DNA from: Bacteroidota bacterium
GTDB taxonomy: Bacteria > Bacteroidota > Bacteroidia > Chitinophagales > Chitinophagaceae
Assembly: GCA_947457075.1 (NCBI GenBank)
Contig: CANGUG010000002.1
Location: forward strand, 1-64,000
DNA: 64,000 bases
Direction of reading: 5' to 3'
Within the stretch, counting starts at the first letter, position 1; the number at the start of each line of letters is the position of its first letter. The position numbers were made by a program, and so were the translations under genes. The notes beneath the pieces are model-generated. The model was given only the letters and a program-made list of their open reading frames with translations, was not told where the DNA came from and did no database searches. Positions 16,257 through 23,904 of the stretch are shown here, one piece after another.

Positions 16257-16664
16257 ATGAAAATCAAGTTTATTCTTTTTGTTTTATTTGTTTTAAGTAG
16301 TTATCATTCTTTTTCACAAGATTGGCAGTATGCTGGTTCTTCTCAAGATGGAGATAAGTATTATATTAGAGATGCAGGGAATAGTGATGTTGGGTATAAA
16401 AAATATTGGATGAAAACAGTTGCTAAGAATTTAAGTTATTTCAAAAACTCAAAAAAAATTAAATTAACAAATGGGTATAGTATGGAATTGTTTGAATATA
16501 ACTGCTCCTCTAAACAAGTTAAGCTATTAAGTATTTATCATTATTATGCAAGTGGCAAAGTAGCAAATAGCTTTACGATACCATTTTATAGAACAGAGTG
16601 GAGAGATGTCCTTCCAGATTCAGTAGGTGAAATGGTTTTAGATAGAGCATGTGCTTTGTTTTAA
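16257..16664 (+). CDS. secreted protein resembling surface-adhesin E family
   Basis: A 135-residue exported protein, with signal peptide MKIKFILFVLFVLSSYHSFSQ-type residues at 1-20. The mature part has the layout of the Adhesin_E family: a start with W-Q-Y, the YYIRDAG strand, the KYWMKTV strand, one Cys in ELFEYNCSS, and the C-terminal W-x-x-V-x-P-DS-x-G segment ending with a second Cys. The two cysteines probably form a disulfide. Function in the family is poorly known. The 3' end overlaps the convergent gene at 16661 by four bases. Confidence 0.7.
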   Translation: MKIKFILFVLFVLSSYHSFSQDWQYAGSSQDGDKYYIRDAGNSDVGYKKYWMKTVAKNLSYFKNSKKIKLTNGYSMELFEYNCSSKQVKLLSIYHYYASGKVANSFTIPFYRTEWRDVLPDSVGEMVLDRACALF

Positions 16665-16981
16665 ATCCTTTTTATATCCTCATTTAGTTCGTTGAAAATA
16701 GCAGCCCTGGATAATTTTGAATTTGCAAATAAATATTCTCTAAAATCATTTAGTATTGCTTTAATGTATGCGCATTTTTCATATTCTTCATGCATTAAAA
16801 AATAAATAAAAGCTTCATACACAATACAAATAGCTAATTGATTATTGTTGCGTTGTAAGTAGTCTAACCCTGTCAATTGCAACACTTCATAAGTGTCATT
16901 ATGCATTTGCTTTCTATTCGCTTCTATTTCGTTTTCAATTTCATCAAAGTCCATATCTGGTTCATTTTCAAAAGAGTCCAT
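16661..16981 (-). CDS. small acidic helical protein, unknown
   Basis: A 106-residue protein, strongly acidic in its first 25 residues (DSFENEPDMDFDEIE) and helical afterwards. I do not recognise it. It starts 6 bp after the stop of the upstream 132-residue protein, so the two are probably made together. An acidic helical partner next to small genes and a WYL regulator would fit an antitoxin, immunity or inhibitor role, but nothing in the sequence proves this. Confidence 0.7.
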   Translation of the reverse strand: MDSFENEPDMDFDEIENEIEANRKQMHNDTYEVLQLTGLDYLQRNNNQLAICIVYEAFIYFLMHEEYEKCAYIKAILNDFREYLFANSKLSRAAIFNELNEDIKRI

Positions 16982-16987
16982 AATACT

Positions 16988-17386
16988 TTAATAAATATGA
17001 TTAAAAAATCCTTCTACAGAATTCAACATGGAAAGTAAAAGTGGATAGGAGAAATCGTTGTTTTCATCAGAAAGATTTCCTTTGAAAATAGTTTTATACT
17101 CAGTTCTTTGTTCATTCATGTTTGGATAATCTGGATTTTTAAATCGAACATTCAACACATCAATTTTTACAAATGAAGGAATTTTATCACTTTTAATACT
17201 AGAAGATGATATTCTAATGATGTTTCTTTTATTTCTTATTGCTGTGATAATTTCACAAAACACATAAGTTTCTCGATCATAAATATGGTTTTGCGAAGCA
17301 GTAGCCTGCCAATCAGGAATGATCATTGCATTTTTATTTGCAACAAAGTCCTTTTGAAGATTTTCAATAAGTTCGGCGTGTGTCAT
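16988..17386 (-). CDS. hypothetical protein, unknown
   Basis: A 132-residue cytoplasmic protein with no signal peptide or membrane helix. It has an N-terminal helix, then strands around AMIIPDWQA and NIIRISSSS, and a C-terminal helix ending GFFNHIY. I do not recognise a family. It is transcribed with the acidic protein downstream (6-bp gap), and upstream come the 48-residue basic protein and the possible ADP-ribosyltransferase-like protein. Confidence 0.7.
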   Translation of the reverse strand: MTHAELIENLQKDFVANKNAMIIPDWQATASQNHIYDRETYVFCEIITAIRNKRNIIRISSSSIKSDKIPSFVKIDVLNVRFKNPDYPNMNEQRTEYKTIFKGNLSDENNDFSYPLLLSMLNSVEGFFNHIY

Positions 17387-17410
17387 AATTTTATATTTTG
17401 AATTATTAAT

Positions 17411-17557
17411 TTAATATCTATTTCTTGTTTTCTTTGGACCCATATATTTGTTGACAACCGTTGTATTGATCCGAGAATCTCCTTTTGCTGAAATTCCTGA
17501 ACTCGTTGTTTTATTTAAGTTACCTCGTTTAGTAACTTTTGCAATTCTGTTTGCCAT
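17411..17557 (-). CDS. 48-residue basic protein
   Basis: A short open frame between the two larger minus-strand genes, 24 bp before the 132-residue gene and 25 bp after the 241-residue gene. The product starts MANRIAKVTKRGNLNK and ends KKTRNRY. It has many Lys and Arg residues and hardly any acidic ones, so it could bind nucleic acid. Even spacing inside the operon and lack of any other explanation for the 196-bp gap support it being a real gene. No family is recognised. Confidence 0.55.
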   Translation of the reverse strand: MANRIAKVTKRGNLNKTTSSGISAKGDSRINTTVVNKYMGPKKTRNRY

Positions 17558-17582
17558 AGTTTGTATATTTTTTATTAATTAA

Positions 17583-18308
17583 TTATGCAGCAATTTTTTG
17601 TAATAAGGGCTTGTATTCCACTAAATAACATGGTTTGGATTTGTCAAAACGACTTACTCTAATGGTGCCAGAAGCTCTAGGATAAACGAATTCTTTTTTT
17701 CTCTTTAGTCTAAAAGCATCATATTCAGGCATCGAAAACCTTAGATACCTAAATAGGGTCAGTGCAGCTGTTGGAATAAATTTATTTCTAGCAAGAAAGG
17801 CGCTATCCCATTCAGCGTTATCTAAAAGACCATCTGCGGGCTTGAATGGGTCAATTCTATATCCATCATAACCTGCGATATTTGAGTCAATTCTCCAAAA
17901 ATCGTATTCGCTATAGACTGTATCATAATATAATTCGATATCTGAAAAACCGAAATTAGTATCCTTGGATGCTCTTTTTTTTGGTTGGTGCATATACCAA
18001 CCGTCATCTCCAAGAATTGGCCATAAATGATGAGGTTTTTCAATTTGATTATTCACAAAAATCAAATTGGATTTTTGTCCAGGAAGAATACCTTTTTCAA
18101 AAATACTTTCTCTATTAGCGGCAGGCGACAAATGCCAAACATAACGATTCGGCTTAATTGGATTGCTAGCATTATAAAGAAGTTCACTACGTTTTTTAAA
18201 TGCCCTATTTCTTGCATGCTCATTTTTGATTTTCAATATATCTTCATAACTATGTGCATGACCTTGTTGGTAAATATTTAATTTTTTAACATTAATTTCT
18301 TTGCTCAT
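17583..18308 (-). CDS. hypothetical protein, possibly ADP-ribosyltransferase-like fold
   Basis: A 241-residue cytoplasmic protein, first gene of the four-gene minus-strand block. From about residue 56 the pattern RYVWHLSPAANRESIFEKGI followed by LIFVNNQ and W resembles the first strand and helix of DarT/KptA-like ADP-ribosyltransferases (His after a hydrophobic strand, then SI-x-x-x-GI/L). Later motifs such as DFWRID and FIPTAALTLFRY could complete the fold, but the canonical catalytic Glu cannot be placed with confidence. It is divergent from a WYL regulator. The fold call is a pattern-based guess; gene reality is well supported by length and position. Confidence 0.6.
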   Translation of the reverse strand: MSKEINVKKLNIYQQGHAHSYEDILKIKNEHARNRAFKKRSELLYNASNPIKPNRYVWHLSPAANRESIFEKGILPGQKSNLIFVNNQIEKPHHLWPILGDDGWYMHQPKKRASKDTNFGFSDIELYYDTVYSEYDFWRIDSNIAGYDGYRIDPFKPADGLLDNAEWDSAFLARNKFIPTAALTLFRYLRFSMPEYDAFRLKRKKEFVYPRASGTIRVSRFDKSKPCYLVEYKPLLQKIAA

Positions 18309-18627
18309 ATTTTAAAATTTTTAGCGTTATATGTTTATTTGTACTTTATTATTAAGGGACTTAATAACAAATAAGGGTCACAAATTGTCAAAGAGCGATT
18401 TAAATTGGGAGGACAAAGCTAGCATATTTAACGCAGTAAATTGTATCCGAAATAACACGCACGACAAATTACATATACAATATAGAAAATAATATAATAT
18501 ATAATATTATGTAAATAAATATAAAAATTCATAAAATGCCATACATTAATGACAAATAAGAAAACATATATTGTCGTGCATATGTATTCTTTTCATTAGT
18601 TTTACCTGTAAATAATTATTTTTACAT
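18309..18627. promoter_or_regulatory. 319-bp divergent intergenic region with a 9-bp inverted motif pair
   Basis: This AT-rich gap lies between the minus-strand four-gene block and the WYL regulator. It contains GCACGACAA at 18459-18467 and its exact reverse complement TTGTCGTGC at 18571-18579, about 103 bp apart, which stand out from the AT-rich surroundings. The right copy is 49 bp before the regulator start and may overlap a -33 box. A TAGTTTTA at 18597-18604 could be the -7 element. They are candidate operators for the WYL protein. Confidence 0.45.
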
Positions 18628-19575
18628 ATGCAAAAGCGGGATACAAATAAGCAGTTATTGTTCAAGCTGTCTCAATTAGAACAGTTATTAAGAGGAACGG
18701 ATTTTAAGTCATTTAAGTTTTTAGAAGATGCTTTAAAGCTCTCTCAACGAACCATTCAAAGAAGAATTGTTGAATTAAATAAACCAAAGGGAAAAGTTCA
18801 AGAAAGATTTAACCCTATCCATAAAAAAGACAAAGAATTTAGAATTTTTGATCCTGCAAATAATAGCATGCCCTTATTTAGTCAAGATGAAATTTTTGAG
18901 ATATGGGATAAGATAGTACATAAGGCTCAAATTGATATTGATAAGAATGTATCAGATAAATTGCTAAAAATTATTTCAATGAGATCAAATGATACGGGTC
19001 CTTACAAGGATAAATATCATAAAATTGAAAAAGCCATTAGCAATAATAGGAAAATAGCATTTCAATATCAACCCCGTAATTCAACAATATTAAAATCTTA
19101 TACTGTTACACCAGCGTATATAAATTATGATCATAATAAGTTATTTGTATATTACCCCAAGAAAGACGACTTTACCGAATTTTTTATTGATGGTATAAAA
19201 GATTTAAAAATTACCACACTAGAAACGGATGATTTTTCTAAATGGACGCCAAAACAAAATGATAATGATATTTTTGGATTTAGTATGAGAGACAAAAAAA
19301 TCAATGTAGAAATTGAAATGGATTCTTTCGCTAAAAACCAACTGATTGGACAATTTAGAAATACAATTCAATTTATACAACCTATAGAAGCCAATGAGGA
19401 ACAATTTAAGTTGAAAATGCCTGTAGGAGATATTGCACCCATTGGTAGATTCATATTTGGTCTAATTAGTAGAATAAAAATAGTAGGAGATCAAAAATTC
19501 AAAACTGAACTGAAAGACTATTATATAGAATATGTTAAAGAAGGGTTGACTGAAATAAAAAAGCAATGGGATTAG
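18628..19575 (+). CDS. WYL-domain transcriptional regulator
   Basis: A 315-residue protein. The N-terminal part (about 10-60) is a winged helix-turn-helix of the HTH_11 kind (LEDALKLSQRTIQRRIVELN). The segment from about 125 to 195 (ISNNRKIAFQYQP, then TPAYINYDHNKLFVYY and FFIDGIKDLKI) matches a WYL domain in strand order, although the Trp-Tyr-Leu triad itself is not kept. The C-terminal part resembles the WYL C-terminal extension. WYL proteins bind ligands, often nucleic acids or nucleotides, and many control phage-defence loci. It is divergent from the four small genes and followed by an unknown gene 75 bp on. Confidence 0.82.
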   Translation: MQKRDTNKQLLFKLSQLEQLLRGTDFKSFKFLEDALKLSQRTIQRRIVELNKPKGKVQERFNPIHKKDKEFRIFDPANNSMPLFSQDEIFEIWDKIVHKAQIDIDKNVSDKLLKIISMRSNDTGPYKDKYHKIEKAISNNRKIAFQYQPRNSTILKSYTVTPAYINYDHNKLFVYYPKKDDFTEFFIDGIKDLKITTLETDDFSKWTPKQNDNDIFGFSMRDKKINVEIEMDSFAKNQLIGQFRNTIQFIQPIEANEEQFKLKMPVGDIAPIGRFIFGLISRIKIVGDQKFKTELKDYYIEYVKEGLTEIKKQWD

Positions 19576-19595
19576 TGTATTCAAATTATATGGAA

Positions 19596-19629
19596 AATAA
19601 ATATATATTTTGTAATAAATATATATTTT
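19596..19629. repeat. two 16-bp direct repeats upstream of the 331-residue gene
   Basis: AATAAATATATATTTT occurs exactly at 19596-19611 and again at 19614-19629. The copies are 18 bp apart and 21 bp before the next start codon. They may be a regulatory site or simply AT-rich drift. Confidence 0.5.
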
Positions 19630-19650
19630 ATTATATTTAAATAAAAAACT

Positions 19651-20646
19651 ATGTTACCATACATTGATTATCAAAATAAATGGACTAATCCAGCACCTGC
19701 TGGTTTTGGCAGAATGCTCATGGACATGCCCTCCTATCATGATTACCTGATTAGGGAAATTTATCAACAAGATTATTTGGATTTATATCTTGGAGCAATG
19801 ACTTTTAATAGAACTATTGTTGGAGGAATATATTACGTAAAAATTACAGGAAACCCAATTTTAAGTGTTTTGGGTATTCCATTGGATCCTTTATTTACGC
19901 TTACAATGGGAGGCAATGATTACATTAAGGTTGATTATGATTATCCATGGACCATAGCTCAACTAAATCAAAAACGATGTATAAAATATATTATGATTGG
20001 AGAAGCTGCACATCCAATCAATGATTCGTATTTTTATAAGCATACCTCAACAGTTTCAAGTCCATGGTTGTCTGCTCCTGTTGCAGCATTTACTCCATCT
20101 CCTAATGGTTCCGTTTTAACAGGACCGACCAAATTGGAAAAACTTTTATACTTAGCAGATAATGGATATATTTTAATTGATTTATTCCCATTTGCAACAA
20201 ATTATACAGCTTTAAGAACAGTGTTAAATACAACTGGCGTATCTACTTTTTTCTTTAATAATGAAGTATTATTTAGAATAAATCAATTTGTTGTTAATGG
20301 ACTCACTTGTCAAAATTCAAATGAGCAAAATTCAAATGGGAAAAACGCATATGAACCAATAATTGCTTTTAGCGGCCCTCCAACTATACATCATTATTTA
20401 GCTAATGAAATAGCTATGGGTGCAATATTGTTGCCTCCAACAATAGTTTGTAGGTGTTATATGAATGATACTATTCCAGCTACCATTCCGACACCCCCAT
20501 TATATTGGAATAGGCCTTGGACTTCTATGACTGCTCTACATGGTGTAGTTATCCCATATGTAAAAGCTCCATATTACAGATGTTGTACTTGTCAAAATGC
20601 AATAGCAGGACCAAATAATTTATTTATTAGAGTAGCTTTTTTTTAA
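19651..20646 (+). CDS. hypothetical protein, faintly uracil-DNA-glycosylase-like
   Basis: A 331-residue protein without signal peptide. Near residue 113 the segment YIMIGEAAHP followed by SYFY, and later YILIDLFPFATNY, recalls the GE-x-P-P...YFY and DL-x-P pattern of some uracil-DNA-glycosylase-fold proteins. The catalytic residues cannot be confirmed, so this is only a hint. The C-terminal part has several Cys (CRCY, then CCTCQ) that could bind metal, and many Pro and Tyr. It is convergent with murA, with an 8-bp gap, and likely belongs with the WYL regulator upstream. Confidence 0.6.
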   Translation: MLPYIDYQNKWTNPAPAGFGRMLMDMPSYHDYLIREIYQQDYLDLYLGAMTFNRTIVGGIYYVKITGNPILSVLGIPLDPLFTLTMGGNDYIKVDYDYPWTIAQLNQKRCIKYIMIGEAAHPINDSYFYKHTSTVSSPWLSAPVAAFTPSPNGSVLTGPTKLEKLLYLADNGYILIDLFPFATNYTALRTVLNTTGVSTFFFNNEVLFRINQFVVNGLTCQNSNEQNSNGKNAYEPIIAFSGPPTIHHYLANEIAMGAILLPPTIVCRCYMNDTIPATIPTPPLYWNRPWTSMTALHGVVIPYVKAPYYRCCTCQNAIAGPNNLFIRVAFF

Positions 20647-20654
20647 GGATCAAC

Positions 20655-21959
20655 CTAAACCCTTTTTATATCCGCTCCTAGTTCTTGCAAGCGCTTGTCT
20701 ATATATTGATAGCCGCGGTCAATTTGTTCAATGTTTTGAATGGTACTTTTTCCTTCGGCGCTTAAAGCAGCAATCAGTAAGGCTTGCCCTGCTCGAATAT
20801 CCGGGCTGCTCATAGTAATACCACGTAATGCATACTTACGATCTAATCCAATTACGGTGGCGCGGTGTGGATCACACAAAATAATTTGTGCACCCATATC
20901 AATTAATTTATCGGTGAAAAACAATCTGCTCTCAAACATTTTTTGATGAATTAATACGCTACCTCTTGCTTGTGTGGCAGTCACTAATACAATACTCAAT
21001 AAATCGGGTGTGAAACCTGGCCATGGATTGTCATAAATGGTAAGGATACCACCATCCATATAGGTTTGTATTTCGTAATCCTCTTGCGCTGGAATAAAAA
21101 TATCGTCTCCTTGTATATCAAAATCAATCCCTAGTAATTTAAATTTCTCCGGAATAATACCTAAGTGTTGAACGCCTGCATCTTTAATGCGAATTTCACT
21201 TTTTGTCATGGCAGCCATTCCAATGAAAGAGCCAATCTCAATCATGTCCGGTAAAATACGGTGTGCTGTTCCTCCTAATTTTTGAACACCTTCAATGGTT
21301 AATAAATTACTTCCTACACCTGTAATTTTTGCACCCATTCTATTTAACATATTACATAGCTGTTGCAAGTAAGGTTCACAAGCAGCATTGTAAATAGTGG
21401 TGATACCTTCTGCTAAAACAGCAGCCATTAATATATTAGCAGTACCTGTTACGGAAGGTTCATCAAGCAACATATAACAACCTTTTAAACCATTCGTCTT
21501 AATGGTAAAACAAGCAAGGTCTTGATCATATGCATATTGTGCACCTAATTTTTCAAATCCAATAATATGTGTATCTAAACGACGACGTCCAATTTTATCT
21601 CCCCCTGGTTTAGGTAAGTAGGCGATATTAAAACGGGCAAGTATCGGACCAGCCAACATTACAGAGCCTCTTAATCGTCCACTCTTTTTTCTAAATTCTT
21701 CAGAAGCTAAATAATTAGGATCAATTTTATCGGCTTGAAAACGATAAACGCCTTCTTCCAATTTCTCAACAGATACGCCCATTTCATGTAAGAGCTCAAT
21801 TAATAAATTAACATCTACAATATTGGGAATGTTTGAAATGGTAATGGGGTCGCTACTTAATACAACTGCCGATAAAATTTGTAAGGCTTCATTTTTTGCC
21901 CCCTGAGGAACAATTGTTCCCTTTAATGCCTTACCGCCTCTTACTTCAAATGAGCTCAT
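20655..21959 (-). CDS. murA: UDP-N-acetylglucosamine 1-carboxyvinyltransferase
   Basis: This 434-residue enzyme transfers enolpyruvate from phosphoenolpyruvate to UDP-GlcNAc, the first committed step of peptidoglycan synthesis. The family start with PQGAKNEALQ (residues 18-27) is present. The loop reads KPGGDKIGRRRLDTH (117-131): Asp121 stands where the fosfomycin-target Cys115 of E. coli MurA is. Asp there is known in other natural MurAs, keeps activity and gives fosfomycin insensitivity. The gene follows the DUF4290 gene, with a terminator hairpin between, so it may have its own promoter or depend on readthrough. Confidence 0.97.
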   Translation of the reverse strand: MSSFEVRGGKALKGTIVPQGAKNEALQILSAVVLSSDPITISNIPNIVDVNLLIELLHEMGVSVEKLEEGVYRFQADKIDPNYLASEEFRKKSGRLRGSVMLAGPILARFNIAYLPKPGGDKIGRRRLDTHIIGFEKLGAQYAYDQDLACFTIKTNGLKGCYMLLDEPSVTGTANILMAAVLAEGITTIYNAACEPYLQQLCNMLNRMGAKITGVGSNLLTIEGVQKLGGTAHRILPDMIEIGSFIGMAAMTKSEIRIKDAGVQHLGIIPEKFKLLGIDFDIQGDDIFIPAQEDYEIQTYMDGGILTIYDNPWPGFTPDLLSIVLVTATQARGSVLIHQKMFESRLFFTDKLIDMGAQIILCDPHRATVIGLDRKYALRGITMSSPDIRAGQALLIAALSAEGKSTIQNIEQIDRGYQYIDKRLQELGADIKRV

Positions 21960-22023
21960 GTGTTTGGTGTTAGAAAAACGAAATTAAACTTTTCTTGAAA
22001 TAGACTCTATAAAATTTCAGGAA

Positions 22024-22052
22024 CAAAAAACCCATCAGTGTATTTTGATGGG
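22024..22052 (-). terminator. intrinsic terminator after the DUF4290 gene
   Basis: CCCATCA (22031-22037) pairs with TGATGGG (22046-22052) around an 8-nt loop. Read on the minus strand it is followed by a run of T residues (22024-22030). Confidence 0.75.
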
Positions 22053-22085
22053 CTTTGATAGTAAGGTATATTAATGAATCGCTTA

Positions 22086-22769
22086 TTAGTAGCGCTTTTT
22101 AAAGTTGCGGTTATTGTTATTTCTTCCGCCACCGCCGCCGCCTGGCCCACGTCCGCCACCGCCTCTATTGCGGTTGTTGTTTTGCCATCTTCCTCCTGCT
22201 GTACGGTATTCATCGCGTTCAAAATTTTGGTTGCGATGTTTAATGTAGGGAGTATTGCTAAATTCAAGACCACCACCCGTAATAGCATTTAACTCATTGC
22301 GGATTGCATCATCTTGTACTAATTCTTTATGCCAGTTGCTATAGGCCAATTTCATGTAGTGCGCAATGCTGTTCGCGAAACCAGCTTTCTTTTCTTCATC
22401 GGTTTCAGCCATTGCTTTATCAATGACCAATTCTAAATTCTTACCCAAATGCGCATATTTAATTTTGCGTTTAGGATAAGGTAAAGGATCTGGTTTTTGT
22501 TTATAGGTTTCCTTGGTTGGAATGGGGTAAGGACTTTCAACGTCTAATTTAAAATTGCTCATAAAAAACAGGTGATCCCATAATTTATGCTTGTAATCTT
22601 CAATATTCTTAAGCGAAGGATTTAAAAAACCCATCAACTCAATCACCACCTGCGCTTGTTCCTGGCGTTTGGCCTTGTCCTCAATGGTCATAAGATGGTC
22701 CACCATCCTTTGAACGTGACGGCCATACTCCCTCATCCCCATTATGCTTCTTGCTGTATTGTACTCCAT
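22086..22769 (-). CDS. DUF4290 protein with RGG-rich tail
   Basis: A 227-residue protein. Residues 1-180 are helical and match DUF4290, a family confined to Bacteroidota that usually sits next to murA, as here. From about residue 190 the tail changes to Asn, Arg and Gly repeats (GGGGRGPGGGGGG and similar) and ends NFKKRY. Arg/Gly-rich tails of this type commonly bind RNA. Function is unknown. It is divergent from pheS, with 85 bp between the starts. Confidence 0.88.
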   Translation of the reverse strand: MEYNTARSIMGMREYGRHVQRMVDHLMTIEDKAKRQEQAQVVIELMGFLNPSLKNIEDYKHKLWDHLFFMSNFKLDVESPYPIPTKETYKQKPDPLPYPKRKIKYAHLGKNLELVIDKAMAETDEEKKAGFANSIAHYMKLAYSNWHKELVQDDAIRNELNAITGGGLEFSNTPYIKHRNQNFERDEYRTAGGRWQNNNRNRGGGGRGPGGGGGGRNNNNRNFKKRY

Positions 22770-22854
22770 GTATTAAATCTTCCGAGTAACAAATGTAAGG
22801 TTTTTATGGGTAATTTTCGCCACATCAAAAACCACTTTTGCGTATATTCGTGCT

Positions 22855-23895
22855 ATGGAGCAATTGTTACAACAAATAGAAGCCATCAAGGCCGAAATCG
22901 CAGCTACGGTAGCCACCACCCCGGATGCGGTGGAGCAATACAGAATCAAATACTTAGGTACCAAGGGTTTGGTAAAACAAATCATGGGGGAGATGAAAAA
23001 TGTGCCCAATGAGCAGAAAAAAGAGTTTGGTCAAATATTAAACGCTTTTAAAATTGTAGCTGAAGAAAAAATGCAACAATTGCAAGAAGCTTTGGGAGAT
23101 AGTGGGGAGCAAAGTGGTGCCAATTTCGATTTCACTTTACCAGGTGATCCTATTGCTGTTGGAACAAGACACCCTTTGAATTTAGTGCGTAACCAAATGG
23201 TTTCTATTTTTAAACGTTTAGGTTTTGCGGTAGCGGAAGGTCCTGAAGTGGAAGATGACTGGCATAATTTTGGTGCCATGAATTTACCTGCCGATCATCC
23301 AGCACGTGATATGCAAGACACTTTTTATGTACAAGAAGCGAGTGAAAATAATGCAGCCTGGTTATTAAGAACACATACCAGTAGTGTACAAGCACGTGTG
23401 ATGGAAACACAGAAGCCGCCTATTCGAGTAATATGTCCTGGTCGTGTGTATCGCAATGAAACAATTTCCGCGCGCGCGCATTGCTTTTTTCATCAGGTAG
23501 AAGGATTGTATATTGATGAAAATGTAAGCTTTGCGGATTTAAAACAAACCTTGTATTTCTTTGTACAAGAAATGTTTGGTAAGGATGTGAAAGTAAGATT
23601 CCGTCCAAGTTATTTCCCATTCACGGAGCCTAGTGCTGAGATGGATATTAGTTGTCAAATTTGTGCAGGCAAAGGATGTAATATTTGTAAACATACTGGA
23701 TGGGTTGAAATTTTAGGTTCAGGAATGGTGCATCCCAAAGTGTTAGAAAATTTTGGCATAGACCCTGAAAAGTATACTGGATTTGCGTTTGGTATGGGTG
23801 TAGAAAGAATTGCCCAACTAAAATACCAAGTAAACGACTTGCGTTTATACTCTCAAAATGACCTGCGCTTTTTAGAACAGTTTAAGTCTGTTTGA
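22855..23895 (+). CDS. pheS: phenylalanyl-tRNA synthetase alpha subunit
   Basis: This 346-residue subunit forms the catalytic part of the PheST heterotetramer charging tRNA-Phe. An N-terminal coiled coil (about 1-85) binds tRNA. Class II motif 2 (RVYRNETISARAHCFFHQVE) and motif 3 (GFAFGMGVERIAQLKY, near 305-320) are clear. A Cys-rich loop (CQICAGKGCNICKHTGW) is normal in this family. pheT is not adjacent, so the beta subunit must be encoded elsewhere. A TATATTCG element ends only 4 bp before the ATG, leaving almost no untranslated leader. Confidence 0.97.
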   Translation: MEQLLQQIEAIKAEIAATVATTPDAVEQYRIKYLGTKGLVKQIMGEMKNVPNEQKKEFGQILNAFKIVAEEKMQQLQEALGDSGEQSGANFDFTLPGDPIAVGTRHPLNLVRNQMVSIFKRLGFAVAEGPEVEDDWHNFGAMNLPADHPARDMQDTFYVQEASENNAAWLLRTHTSSVQARVMETQKPPIRVICPGRVYRNETISARAHCFFHQVEGLYIDENVSFADLKQTLYFFVQEMFGKDVKVRFRPSYFPFTEPSAEMDISCQICAGKGCNICKHTGWVEILGSGMVHPKVLENFGIDPEKYTGFAFGMGVERIAQLKYQVNDLRLYSQNDLRFLEQFKSV

Positions 23896-23904
23896 TAAAC
23901 AATT

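Noticed and set aside
22007-22292. Open frames on both strands over the end of the DUF4290 gene
   Set aside because: They are out-of-frame readings of the Gly/Arg/Asn-rich GC-richer tail of DUF4290, with no start context or family signature.
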